Assembly (NCBI RefSeq): GCF_900116615.1 | Contig: NZ_FPBF01000008.1 | Location: 176,098 to 240,097, forward strand | Direction: 5' to 3' | Length of the DNA stretch: 64,000 nucleotides | From: Algoriphagus locisalis | GTDB taxonomy: Bacteria > Bacteroidota > Bacteroidia > Cytophagales > Cyclobacteriaceae | Shown here: in pieces, positions 1 to 7,796 of the stretch | Layout: the number at the start of each line of letters is the position of its first letter | Numbering within the stretch: position 1 is the first letter of the stretch | Position numbers and translations under genes: made by a program | The notes under the pieces: model-generated | The model's database searches: none | Seen by the model: the letters and a program-made list of their open reading frames with translations, nothing else | What the model was told of the DNA's origin: nothing

Positions 1-2
1 AA

Positions 3-1010
3 AATGCGCCCATCATCTGGGACTTTGATCAGATTACAGAAATCACCGCCTTACCAATTGATGAAATTCCTCTAAAAATCACTGGTGGCAGATTTACGAC
101 CATTGCGAATCAGGAAGACGCCACTTATAAGTATTACCAGCGAAATATCGCCATCAAGAGATCAAATGTAATTGTAGATGGTTTGGAACATCGCATTACA
201 GGCGAGGGTGAATTTGGATCTCCCTACGGAGGGTTTCTGGCCATAAGTACCTGTACCAATGTGACTGTACAGAATACCGTACTGACGGGACATAGAATTT
301 ATAAAAAGATAGGCAATGCAGGAAAGCCCGTCTCCATGGGTACTTATGACATCATCGTGAATCGCGCCTTGAATGTATCCTTTATCAATTGCAGCCAAAC
401 CAATGACATCAACGATAGCTCCTTTTGGGGAATTATGGGATCGAATTTCAGCAAGAATCTGCTCTTCGATAAGTGCTCTTTTTCCCGATTTGATGCCCAC
501 ATGGGCGTGGCCAATGCAACCATCCGAAATTCCACACTTGGACACATGGGGATCAACGCTATTGGTACTGGAACATTCATCGTGGAAAATTCAGAAATCA
601 GAGGAAGAAGCCTAATCAACCTTCGCTCAGATTATGGTAGTACCTGGGAAGGAAAACTCATTATCAGAAACTGCACATTTGTTCCCAATGGTGGAAAAAC
701 ATACAGCGCCTCCTTGATCAATGGCTTCAATTCCGGACAGCATGACTTTGGCTACACCTGCTATATGCCGGAGCAAATCATCATTGAAAACCTCAAAATC
801 GATGACTCCAATCATCCTGAAAAGTACAAAGGCCCAGCAATCTTTGGGAATTTCAATCCTGATAGAACAGATGATTCTTACAAAGAAAAATACCCTTATG
901 TCCTTACCAAAGAAGTGACTCTGAAGAATGTGACTACTTCGATCGGAAAAGAATTGAGAATTAGTGAGAATGAGGTGATGTTTGAGGGGATTAAAATTGT
1001 AAGAAATTAA
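3..1010 (+). CDS. Right-handed beta-helix protein (5' end outside window)
   Basis: The frame is open from the first bases of the window, so only the C-terminal part (about 335 residues) is present. No catalytic motif is visible. The protein is built of repeated coils of roughly 20-25 residues with the pattern hydrophobic-x-hydrophobic-x-N-[CST], for example VTVQNT, VSFINCS, LLFDKCS, ATIRNST, FIVENSE and LIIRNCT. This is the asparagine-ladder signature of the pectin-lyase-like right-handed beta-helix fold. Known members are polysaccharide lyases, glycosidases and surface or exported proteins; the substrate cannot be told from this fragment. Export is likely but the N-terminus is missing. About 240 bp of noncoding DNA follows before the next gene. 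The fold is fairly sure and the activity is unknown. Confidence 0.75.
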   Translation, partial: NAPIIWDFDQITEITALPIDEIPLKITGGRFTTIANQEDATYKYYQRNIAIKRSNVIVDGLEHRITGEGEFGSPYGGFLAISTCTNVTVQNTVLTGHRIYKKIGNAGKPVSMGTYDIIVNRALNVSFINCSQTNDINDSSFWGIMGSNFSKNLLFDKCSFSRFDAHMGVANATIRNSTLGHMGINAIGTGTFIVENSEIRGRSLINLRSDYGSTWEGKLIIRNCTFVPNGGKTYSASLINGFNSGQHDFGYTCYMPEQIIIENLKIDDSNHPEKYKGPAIFGNFNPDRTDDSYKEKYPYVLTKEVTLKNVTTSIGKELRISENEVMFEGIKIVRN

Positions 1011-1132
1011 CCCACTTCAACTACTACTTTCCTGCAATAATTTAAAGTAGTACATCAGGCTTTGTGTCAGCAAAGGCAGTCCTATTTAACCAATTTTTAA
1101 TCGACCATTCACACCAAAGCCCCATAATAAGA

Positions 1133-1216
1133 CCTAATTTTTCGATTGTAATCGAATATTTAGGCCTAATTTTTCGATTACAATCGAAATATTTAGCTTA
1201 TTTTTTCGATTAACTA
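1133..1216 (+). promoter_or_regulatory. Three phased TCGATT palindromes, putative operator
   Basis: Three copies of a unit containing CTAATTTTTCGATT (the third reads CTTATTTTTTCGATT) start at about 1133, 1165 and 1197, a strict 32-bp period, close to three helical turns. In the first two copies the core forms a 16-bp perfect palindrome: TTCGATTGTAATCGAA at 1141-1156 and TTCGATTACAATCGAA at 1173-1188. The third is a half-site (TTCGATTA, 1205-1212). The array ends about 40 bp before the ATPase start codon. Helically phased palindromes just upstream of a gene suggest cooperative binding by a dimeric repressor; the binding protein is unknown. Confidence 0.5.
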
Positions 1217-1254
1217 TTGAGAATTGATAGATTTAAGGAGCTAAAATCAATAAA

Positions 1255-2391
1255 ATGATTTCCAGAGATCTCTGTCAAACGATAATAAATGCCTGTTCCC
1301 AAGGAAAGGTAATTCTGTTACTAGGTGCACGACAAGTAGGCAAGACAACTTTACTTCGGGAAGTCATAAAACAGACCCAAGTTCCCTATTCTTGGTTTAA
1401 TGCCGATGAGGCTGATATCTTACAGGCATTTGACTCAGCTGTTACAAGCACCCAATTACTGCAACTTATTGGCAAAGACAAGAGGTTGGTCTTTATTGAC
1501 GAAGCCCAACAAATACCTGATATAGGAAGGAAGCTCAAATTAATCTACGACACCCGACCAGATATACAGGTTATTGCCACAGGTTCCTCTGCTTTTGACC
1601 TTCAAGATCAAACTGCGGAACCTTTAACTGGAAGGAAAAAGACTTTCCATTTGTACCCCGTGAGTTTCAAAGAAACTGTCCAATCCTCATCAGTATTGGA
1701 AGCAAAGCGGTTGCTAGACACAAGACTCACTTATGGACTGTATCCCGAAGTGCTTAATAACCCCGGTCATGAAAAGGAAATCCTCGTGGAAATTGCCCAA
1801 AGCTATTTGTATAAAGACGTCTTGCAGCTCGATTATATCCGAAAGCCTAACCATATAGAAAAGTTGTTGAAGGCACTTGCTTTTCAAGTGGGCTCAGAAG
1901 TCTCTTATAATGAACTTGCTCAAACCATCGGAAATATTGATACTGCCACGGTAGAAAAATACCTTGATCTGCTAGAAAAGGCTTTTGTCATCTTCAAACT
2001 CCCTGCCTTTAGCCGAAATTTGAGAAACGAAATCAAAAAAGGTAAAAAATATTACTTCGCAGACAACGGTATCCGAAATGTATTGATCAGCAATTTCACT
2101 CTTCCGGAAATGCGTCAAGACAAAGGTGCCCTGTGGGAAAATTTTCTGATTTCAGAACGATTAAAAACCAATGCATACCAGGGCAGATTTGCTAACACCT
2201 ACTTTTGGCGTACACATGACCAAGCGGAAATAGATTATTTAGAAGAAACCGACGGTATCTTAAAGGCATATGAATTCAAATGGAAAGAAAGAAAAGTCAG
2301 GTTCCCATCTTCTTTTCTTGAAGCTTATCCCAACAATGAAACTTCGATAATCTCAAGAGAAAATTTTGAAGGTTTTGTAGGACTATCATAA
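1255..2391 (+). CDS. AAA-type ATPase, AAA_14/DUF4143 family
   Basis: A 378-residue protein of the AAA_14 plus DUF4143 family, widespread in bacteria and archaea; the physiological role is not established. The N-terminal P-loop ATPase has Walker A GARQVGKTT at residues 24-32, Walker B RLVFIDEA at 77-84 and a sensor-like ATGSS at 108-112. The C-terminal DUF4143 part contains YYFADNGIRN (266-275) and then E295, D327 and an E-x-K pair at 340-342, the spacing of a PD-(D/E)xK nuclease-like core. Such proteins are typically single, patchily distributed genes, and a defence or mobile-element link has been suggested for relatives. The gene stands alone, behind the phased palindromes at 1133-1216. It reads as complete and intact. 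Confidence 0.85.
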   Translation: MISRDLCQTIINACSQGKVILLLGARQVGKTTLLREVIKQTQVPYSWFNADEADILQAFDSAVTSTQLLQLIGKDKRLVFIDEAQQIPDIGRKLKLIYDTRPDIQVIATGSSAFDLQDQTAEPLTGRKKTFHLYPVSFKETVQSSSVLEAKRLLDTRLTYGLYPEVLNNPGHEKEILVEIAQSYLYKDVLQLDYIRKPNHIEKLLKALAFQVGSEVSYNELAQTIGNIDTATVEKYLDLLEKAFVIFKLPAFSRNLRNEIKKGKKYYFADNGIRNVLISNFTLPEMRQDKGALWENFLISERLKTNAYQGRFANTYFWRTHDQAEIDYLEETDGILKAYEFKWKERKVRFPSSFLEAYPNNETSIISRENFEGFVGLS

Positions 2392-2400
2392 TTCATCTCC

Positions 2401-3870
2401 CTAATCCAACTCCATCACCTTCCCGACCGCCTCAGGCACGTCCTCAGCATAATGACTAACATAAACCAAAGTTATGGCACTTCGTTCGCAGATTTGCTGC
2501 ACTGTTTCTTTAAAAAGTCTCCTCTGAAATTCATCCATGCCCTGAGAAGCCTCATCTAAGATCAAAAGTTTAGGTTGCTTGATCAGCGCACGGGCTAGCA
2601 AAGTCCAGCGTTGGTTTTCCAGTGAAAGTCGGTTGATGGGAATATTCTCTACAGCCTCTAGATGAAACAATGTCATCCATTCCCGAGCTAAATTCTCTTG
2701 TTCCGCACTCACCTTTTTGAATAAGCCCATGGTATCAAAAAGTCCCGAAAGAATCACTTTTCTACAGGTTTGGTTCGCAGGAAAAAATCGGCTAAGCTCG
2801 GGAGCTACAAAACCAGTAGGCCGCTTCACATCCCAGATACTTTCCCCAGTTCCGCGCTTTCGTCCAAAGAGCCAGAGGTTCTGAGAATAAGCTTGAGGAT
2901 TTTCCCCAATCAGCAAACTGATCAACGTAGATTTCCCAGACCCATTTGCACCTTTCAGCAGCCAGCGCTCACCCGATCCCACTTCCCAGTTCAGGTTCTT
3001 TAGAATTTGCTTTTCCCCATATTTGATTGATAAGTTTTCAAGGCGAATTACCTCATCATTCTCATTTGGCCTTTTTGGCAAAAGAGAATCTAGTAACTCC
3101 CAATCGTAGGAAAGCTTCTGTTCATGCTTGGCAGTCAAATGAAAGTCAGCCACCTCCCAACTCTTCTCGATTCCTTTTCCACTTAACTTGGCAACATGTG
3201 TGATTCCTTCCGGAATTTCATTTGCCGAAGTGGTCAATAGGACTTGCACTCCTTTCGAAATAACAACCTTCAAAATCTCTCCAAACTCTGCCCTGCTTTT
3301 CACATCCAAACCTGTCATTGGCTGATCCATCAGGTAAATTCTCGGCTGCCTCATCAGCCCCAAGCCCAATGCAAGCCTACGGGTTTCCCCATTCGAAAGC
3401 AAAAGAACAGACTTGTCCAGCAAGTGCTCCAGATGCAGCAATTCAGATACATTTTTCAAAGTCCACGGTCCAGATACTTTCGGGTTCACCTCCAGTAAAT
3501 ATTCTCTAACTGTAGCGGTGTCATTTGACTCTGAGGAGTTGAATCGCTGCTGGAAATAGAAGTTTTGTTGATTGGATTTATTGCGAATTTCGTAGCGCTG
3601 AGAAACGTAGGCAATCAGATCTCGGAAAGAGTTGATTTCACCGGAGCTGGTTTTCTCCCCAGTATATCCCTTGGCAAAAGGACGAACGATCTCACCAGTT
3701 GGAATTACAGAATTCCCTCGAATAGTCTCAATGAATGCAGTCATATCCGCTCCTGAAGTACCAATGATCGCCCAGTTTTGGCTTTTCTCCCAATTAAAAT
3801 TCAGAGACTCGAAAACTTGTTTTCCCTTGGTAACAACTTTGGCGGATGAGATATTTATGAGGGATTGCAA
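2401..3870 (-). CDS. Tandem ABC ATPase, ModF-like, with degenerate first domain
   Basis: A 489-residue soluble protein with two ABC ATPase domains and no membrane segment, the architecture of ModF/PhrA-like proteins, whose job is poorly defined. The second domain looks active: Walker A GANGSGKST (307-315, Lys313), Walker B LLILDE with Asp439-Glu440, and switch His473 in VSHYAED. The first domain is degenerate. Its Walker A reads GTSGADMT (37-44) with Met in place of the essential Lys. Walker B ends Asp-Gln (182-183) instead of Asp-Glu, and the switch histidine region reads TTSANE. Its signature LLSNGE (157-162) is kept. This is the pattern of a dimer with one catalytic and one dead site. It is convergent with the ATPase gene, whose stop codon is 9 bp away. 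Confidence 0.8.
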   Translation of the reverse strand: MQSLINISSAKVVTKGKQVFESLNFNWEKSQNWAIIGTSGADMTAFIETIRGNSVIPTGEIVRPFAKGYTGEKTSSGEINSFRDLIAYVSQRYEIRNKSNQQNFYFQQRFNSSESNDTATVREYLLEVNPKVSGPWTLKNVSELLHLEHLLDKSVLLLSNGETRRLALGLGLMRQPRIYLMDQPMTGLDVKSRAEFGEILKVVISKGVQVLLTTSANEIPEGITHVAKLSGKGIEKSWEVADFHLTAKHEQKLSYDWELLDSLLPKRPNENDEVIRLENLSIKYGEKQILKNLNWEVGSGERWLLKGANGSGKSTLISLLIGENPQAYSQNLWLFGRKRGTGESIWDVKRPTGFVAPELSRFFPANQTCRKVILSGLFDTMGLFKKVSAEQENLAREWMTLFHLEAVENIPINRLSLENQRWTLLARALIKQPKLLILDEASQGMDEFQRRLFKETVQQICERSAITLVYVSHYAEDVPEAVGKVMELD

Positions 3871-3942
3871 AATGTGGGGATTAAAAGATTACAAAATTGG
3901 ATGAATGTGTCCGCTATGAAGGATTGAAAACTGAGTAATTAT

Positions 3943-4395
3943 TTACACCCTATTCTTGCTATCAATGACGATAGTGACTGGCCCATCGTTTACTAAAGCC
4001 ACTTTCATATCAGCTCCGAATTCACCGGTTCCAATGGCTTTACCAAGTTCCAATTCCAAGGCTACAATCATTTTCTCATACATAGGAATAGCAATATCTG
4101 GCTTGGCCGCTTTGATATATGAAGGACGGTTGCCTTTTTTAGTACTTGCATGAAGTGTAAACTGAGAGATCAGCAAAATCTCTCCAGCTATATCTAAAAG
4201 GCTTTTATTCATCACCACATTTTCATCTGGAAAAATTCTCAGGTTTGTGATTTTCTTGGAAAGCCAGCTGATGTCCTCATCCGTGTCAGCCTCCTCTATT
4301 CCCAGCAAAATCATCAATCCTCTTCCTATTTCGGCTTTGACTTGTCCATCAATTTTTACATAGGCTTCGGATACTCGCTGGATAACTACTATCAT
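3943..4395 (-). CDS. dtd: D-aminoacyl-tRNA deacylase
   Basis: A 150-residue protein of the usual length for bacterial Dtd, which hydrolyses D-aminoacyl-tRNA (and glycyl-tRNA-Ala mischarges) and so protects translation from D-amino acids. Both family motifs are present: ISQFTL at 76-81 (the SQxT motif) and NDGPVT at 136-141 (the Gly-cisPro loop that enforces chirality). The cytosolic enzyme acts as a homodimer. The start codon overlaps the stop of the upstream oxidoreductase gene by 4 bp (ATGA at 4392-4395), so the two are translationally coupled and belong to the same leftward operon as the thioredoxin-like gene. Recognition is secure. Confidence 0.95.
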   Translation of the reverse strand: MIVVIQRVSEAYVKIDGQVKAEIGRGLMILLGIEEADTDEDISWLSKKITNLRIFPDENVVMNKSLLDIAGEILLISQFTLHASTKKGNRPSYIKAAKPDIAIPMYEKMIVALELELGKAIGTGEFGADMKVALVNDGPVTIVIDSKNRV

Positions 4396-5111
4396 TTGCT
4401 TAGATCTTGCATTTCTCCAGAGGAGATAATTTCTATAGAATTTGATTTTTGCCCCAGCGAAGTTTTTACTAGCGCTTTAGCTACTTGGTAGTCGTAAATC
4501 GGGCGGATGTTTTTAAACAATTTCAACCATACGAGAGGCTTCATGAGGATGGTCGCCACCTGCTCACCCAAGCGGAATTCATGTCTGTTCCCCAATAATA
4601 GAGATGGTCTGAATAACCCCAGATAATCAAATCCAACTGATTTCAAGTCACTTTCTGTTTTGCCTTTGGTTTGGCTGTAAAAAATGGATGAACCCGCATC
4701 TGCACCAGAAGAAGAAACATAAAGAAATTTAGATGCACCCAGGGTCTTAGCCCACTTCGCAAATTCAATTACCAAATCATGATCAATGGAAAAAAACTTC
4801 TCCTTGGAACCTGCTTGCTTGATTGTGGTTCCTAATGAGGAAAAAGCATGTATTTCAGCAGTTTTATTTCCAATAGCATCTATCAGAGGAAAATATTCTC
4901 CACTCAAACTCTGTGAGGATATTTTACCTTCCCAATCCCAAGAGTCAATTTTCGCCATATCGCCTTCAATCTGTACAAGCTTCTGCTGCTTAATGGCCAA
5001 CTTCCTTCGACCAACGCTCAGTACATAATCGTAGTCTTCACTTTTAAAAAGCTGGTGAAGAATAGCCTTGCCTACAAGACCGGAACCTCCGGATATCAGT
5101 GCGATTCGCAT
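4392..5111 (-). CDS. NAD(P)-binding atypical SDR (HTATIP2-like)
   Basis: A 239-residue Rossmann-fold protein of the atypical short-chain dehydrogenase group. The dinucleotide-binding GGSGLVGK lies at 8-15, an Arg-rich stretch that could contact NADP phosphate at about 35, SSLGTT at about 91-96, and the catalytic-type Tyr145-x3-Lys149 pair in YSQTK follows a serine-rich strand (YVSSSGAD). The similarity is to the HTATIP2/TIP30-like branch; the substrate is unknown. The gene overlaps dtd by 4 bp and begins 3 bp after the stop of the thioredoxin-like gene, so it is part of that operon. Confidence 0.8.
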   Translation of the reverse strand: MRIALISGGSGLVGKAILHQLFKSEDYDYVLSVGRRKLAIKQQKLVQIEGDMAKIDSWDWEGKISSQSLSGEYFPLIDAIGNKTAEIHAFSSLGTTIKQAGSKEKFFSIDHDLVIEFAKWAKTLGASKFLYVSSSGADAGSSIFYSQTKGKTESDLKSVGFDYLGLFRPSLLLGNRHEFRLGEQVATILMKPLVWLKLFKNIRPIYDYQVAKALVKTSLGQKSNSIEIISSGEMQDLSK

Positions 5112-5114
5112 AAT

Positions 5115-5735
5115 TTATACAGTTGAAGCAATCATGGGGGTCAATTCCTCTGCTATTGCTTTGTTTTTATCCCTTGCGTACCAAAGATGCGTGCCGTCAG
5201 CAAACTCTTTGGAAGTAATATTCTGGGGATCGAGTTTATACGCTTTCAATCTGTCTTGAAGAAATATTGGCCTAGGCCCCCATACAAAAAGCTCCTTGCT
5301 CAGATCCGCACTTAAAGCTATCAAAATGGGGATGGATCTAGCCCCTTCTGTCAAGTAGGCATCCATCAATTCTGGATTTTCATCCCGCAATACAAATCTT
5401 AGCTTGATCAAAGGATTCAATTCAGCCAGCTTAGCAAGGAACGGCAAGCTTTGCGCAGCGTCCCCACACCAAGCCTCTGTGATCACCAGCCACACTTGTG
5501 GTGAGGAAATTGAAACTAGCAATTCTACTAGTTTAGGAGTGATTTTAGCCGTCTTATCCCAGCGATTCATGCGCTGCACATTCATTTTGGTATAATCGAG
5601 ATAGCTTTCGGAATGATTGTTCCCAGTGGTTTTATTTTCTGCCAAAAGCGCATCAATCATCCCCCTGTATTCCGAATAGGTCTGGCCAGATGCGATGAGC
5701 TCATCTGTAATTACTAAAGCTTGTAGTTCTTGCAT
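5115..5735 (-). CDS. Thioredoxin-family protein
   Basis: A 206-residue protein with a thioredoxin-like core. The segment WLVITEAWCGDAAQS (around residues 81-95) holds the position of the thioredoxin active site but with a single cysteine (WCGDA instead of WCxxC), so a dithiol-disulfide cycle in the usual form is not possible. A cis-proline position is present in RSIPILI. There is no signal peptide, so the protein is cytosolic. It matches a Bacteroidota family annotated as thioredoxin family protein, whose function is not established. It is the first gene of a tight leftward set with the SDR and dtd genes. Confidence 0.8.
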   Translation of the reverse strand: MQELQALVITDELIASGQTYSEYRGMIDALLAENKTTGNNHSESYLDYTKMNVQRMNRWDKTAKITPKLVELLVSISSPQVWLVITEAWCGDAAQSLPFLAKLAELNPLIKLRFVLRDENPELMDAYLTEGARSIPILIALSADLSKELFVWGPRPIFLQDRLKAYKLDPQNITSKEFADGTHLWYARDKNKAIAEELTPMIASTV

Positions 5736-5766
5736 TGCTCTTGATTTTGGCAGGTAACAGACCTAA

Positions 5767-6180
5767 TTAATCTTGAGTTCTCTCCCAATCCAAAAAATCA
5801 TCAATCTCATCTTTTACTTTGGCATAAATGGCTAAAACAACACTTAGATCATCCGCGAAGCCAAAGAATCCCAAGAAATCCGGAATGATGTCAATGGGCG
5901 AGACAAAGTAAACCAATGCCAAAAGCACCAAGCCTAGTGTGCTATTGGTCATTTTATGCGTGCCACTAAAATGCGCCTTGATCATGCGGATAAAAACCGA
6001 TACAGGTTCAATGAGTTTTTTTACTCGTGGATTATCTCCAAATCTCAAAATCTTATTTCCCACACCAGCGATCAGCTCTGTGACTTTATCCTTTTGCTTT
6101 CCGAGCGCATTTACTTGCTTGCCAAAAAGCGCTTTGGCATTATCGATAGTGGCGGAGGTTTTAGACTGGAAGGAGCTCAT
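5767..6180 (-). CDS. YkvA-like DUF1232 membrane protein
   Basis: About 137 residues from the ATG at 6180; a TTG two codons upstream would overlap the previous gene's stop and is less likely. The C-terminal half carries the DUF1232 (YkvA) signature: a hydrophobic stretch LVLLALVYFVSPIDIIP followed by DFLGFFGFADDLSVV, with the conserved P-x-D-x-x-P and paired aspartates (FADD). Family members are small membrane proteins of unknown function. The N-terminal part is basic and probably helical. It lies 2 bp after the stop of the upstream gene on the same strand, so they are probably co-transcribed. Confidence 0.85.
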   Translation of the reverse strand: MSSFQSKTSATIDNAKALFGKQVNALGKQKDKVTELIAGVGNKILRFGDNPRVKKLIEPVSVFIRMIKAHFSGTHKMTNSTLGLVLLALVYFVSPIDIIPDFLGFFGFADDLSVVLAIYAKVKDEIDDFLDWERTQD

Positions 6181-6182
6181 TA

Positions 6183-6704
6183 TCAAAAGTAGATCTGAAT
6201 CTCTGATTTTATTTGTTTCAACGCATAACCTATAGGATCGTTTTTTCTCTCCAATGCCTGAGCGAAAATTGCCTTTGCCATATCGATCCCTGTAGCCTCA
6301 TCATTTAGCAGTTGACGACTCTGATTAATGATCGTCGTCACTTCTTCCACAGCTCTTTTTACCGCTTCCCAAGTTTCCTCAGAAAAATATACCTGCTGTG
6401 AAAAATTATGGTTGAATTCCTCACGTACTTCTGCCAGCAAAAGCGAATGCAGTTCGCCGGATGTTAATCCTCCAGGATTAGATCTTCGCACCAAATTGTT
6501 TGGGGTAATCCGCTCCAGAAAAAGACAAATTCGCTCAGCAGCTTGCAACCGAATGGGAAGAATAGTTTGAGAATTTTGGGTTTTCAGCTCTACCAGTGTT
6601 TTTTCTCTTTCCTTGGAAAGGAAAGAAACAACCACGAGATACATGCCATAAAGGACGATGCCAGCTGGCAAAAGAATTTTCAATAAATCGACTGCGTATT
6701 CCAT
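6183..6704 (-). CDS. Conserved Bacteroidota membrane-anchored protein, unknown function
   Basis: A 173-residue protein with one N-terminal transmembrane helix (about 8-29) and a mostly helical cytosolic part. I recognise it only as a conserved hypothetical of Bacteroidota. Visible features are a short basic linker after the helix (SKEREK), the sequence RLQAAERICLFLERI and an internal EEFNHNFSQQVYFSEETW segment that looks like the family core. It is the first gene of a two-gene unit with the YkvA-like protein and is divergent from the Fe-S carrier gene, whose promoter-like TAAATTTG lies in the 110-bp gap between them. Confidence 0.6.
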   Translation of the reverse strand: MEYAVDLLKILLPAGIVLYGMYLVVVSFLSKEREKTLVELKTQNSQTILPIRLQAAERICLFLERITPNNLVRRSNPGGLTSGELHSLLLAEVREEFNHNFSQQVYFSEETWEAVKRAVEEVTTIINQSRQLLNDEATGIDMAKAIFAQALERKNDPIGYALKQIKSEIQIYF

Positions 6705-6764
6705 TTTTGGGGATTAAACTCGAATTTGCACAAATTATCCCCGTTAGAAAACTTCGGGGTAATG

Positions 6765-6772
6765 TAAATTTG
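6765..6772 (+). promoter_or_regulatory. Promoter -7 element TAAATTTG
   Basis: TAAATTTG matches the Bacteroidota -7 consensus TAnnTTTG exactly and lies 42 bp before the ATG of the Fe-S carrier gene. I see no good TTTG -33 element at the expected distance, so the call rests on one box. Confidence 0.4.
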
Positions 6773-6814
6773 TATTCTCGCGAACCAATTCCCTGCCAAA
6801 ATCATTTTCACCAC

Positions 6815-7129
6815 ATGATTATTCCTATCCAGATCACAGAAAAGGCCGAAGCCGAGATCAAAAATATCATGGCCAATAAAAACATTCCTGCCGATTACCA
6901 TTTGCGGGTGGGTGTAAAAGGCGGTGGATGTGGCGGGATGTCTTATGCTTTGGGATTTGACAAACCAAAGGAGGAAGATCAGAAATTTGAATTAGCGGGA
7001 ATCCCTGTACTGATTGAAAAAAAACACTACATGTTTCTGATGGGCATGCAGATAGATTTTTTTGAAGGCGACGAAGCGCGAGGATTTACTTTCGTGAATC
7101 CCGAGATCCCGAAACGTCATGATGTTTAA
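6815..7129 (+). CDS. HesB/IscA-like Fe-S cluster carrier lacking the C-terminal CxC
   Basis: A 104-residue A-type iron-sulfur carrier from the ATG at 6815; the frame continues upstream, but that part lies inside the promoter region. The family core is clear: ITEKAEAEIKNIM, then LRVGVKGGGCGGMSYALGF with the first conserved cysteine (about residue 39), then MGMQIDFFEGDEARGFTFVNPEIP. In canonical IscA/ErpA/SufA proteins the FxNP motif is followed by a CGCG motif carrying the other two cluster ligands. Here the protein ends RHDV and stops, with no further cysteine, and no frameshift in the downstream bases would restore one. It may therefore not bind a cluster in the usual way. Confidence 0.8.
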   Translation: MIIPIQITEKAEAEIKNIMANKNIPADYHLRVGVKGGGCGGMSYALGFDKPKEEDQKFELAGIPVLIEKKHYMFLMGMQIDFFEGDEARGFTFVNPEIPKRHDV

Positions 7130-7287
7130 TTTTCTTTTTTAACCGCGGAGGACACGAAGGTTTTCGCAGAGGACGAAATTGAAAAAGTTGTTCTGCTTCC
7201 CCAGAAGCTGGAATAATATAGCTCTTCGTAATCGGAGGATTATCCACAGAATTTTCAATAAATTCATACAATTCAAACCCCACTTTT

Positions 7288-7782
7288 ATGAAAAAGTTCA
7301 TCCTCTCCTCCATACTATTATTCACCTGCTTCTTCGCTTTTTCCCAAGTGAAGCAACTCGATAAAGATCAGGAACCAGGCAAAGGAAATGTCGAGGATCT
7401 TGACTGGCTGGAAGGATTTTGGACTGGCACTGGTTTTGGCGGCGAATGTGAGGAAGTTTGGATGCCAGCAGTAGATGGAAATATGATAGGGACTTTTCGC
7501 TTTTGGAGCGAGGGAAAACTTGTCTTCTCCGAATTCATGAACATAGTCCAGGAAGGAGAAACCTTCTCTTTGAAACTCAAGCATTTCAATGCAGACCTAT
7601 CTCCATGGGAGGAAAAAGACAAGTGGACCACCTTTCGTTTGGTGGAAGTTGCTGAGGACGCTGTGTATTTTCATGGCTTGACCATGAAGCGAGTGGGTGA
7701 TGAAATCAACCTATGGCTGGCTTTGACTGAAGATGGTGTTCGGACAATTGAGGAATTGAAATACGTGAAGCGAGAGTTTTAA
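7288..7782 (+). CDS. Exported DUF6265-family protein
   Basis: A 164-residue protein with a signal peptide (FILSSILLFTCFFAFSQ, about residues 4-20). The mature part has the DUF6265 pattern: LDWLEGFWTGTG near the N-terminus, then EEVWMPAVDGNMIGTFRFW, FSEFMNIVQEGE, and a beta-rich C-terminus ending in a charged tail. The fold is probably a small lipocalin-like or calycin-like barrel. Members are periplasmic or outer-membrane-associated proteins of unknown function. It is a single gene, downstream of the Fe-S carrier with 158 bp between them. Confidence 0.8.
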   Translation: MKKFILSSILLFTCFFAFSQVKQLDKDQEPGKGNVEDLDWLEGFWTGTGFGGECEEVWMPAVDGNMIGTFRFWSEGKLVFSEFMNIVQEGETFSLKLKHFNADLSPWEEKDKWTTFRLVEVAEDAVYFHGLTMKRVGDEINLWLALTEDGVRTIEELKYVKREF

Positions 7783-7796
7783 TTTTAAATGAACAT

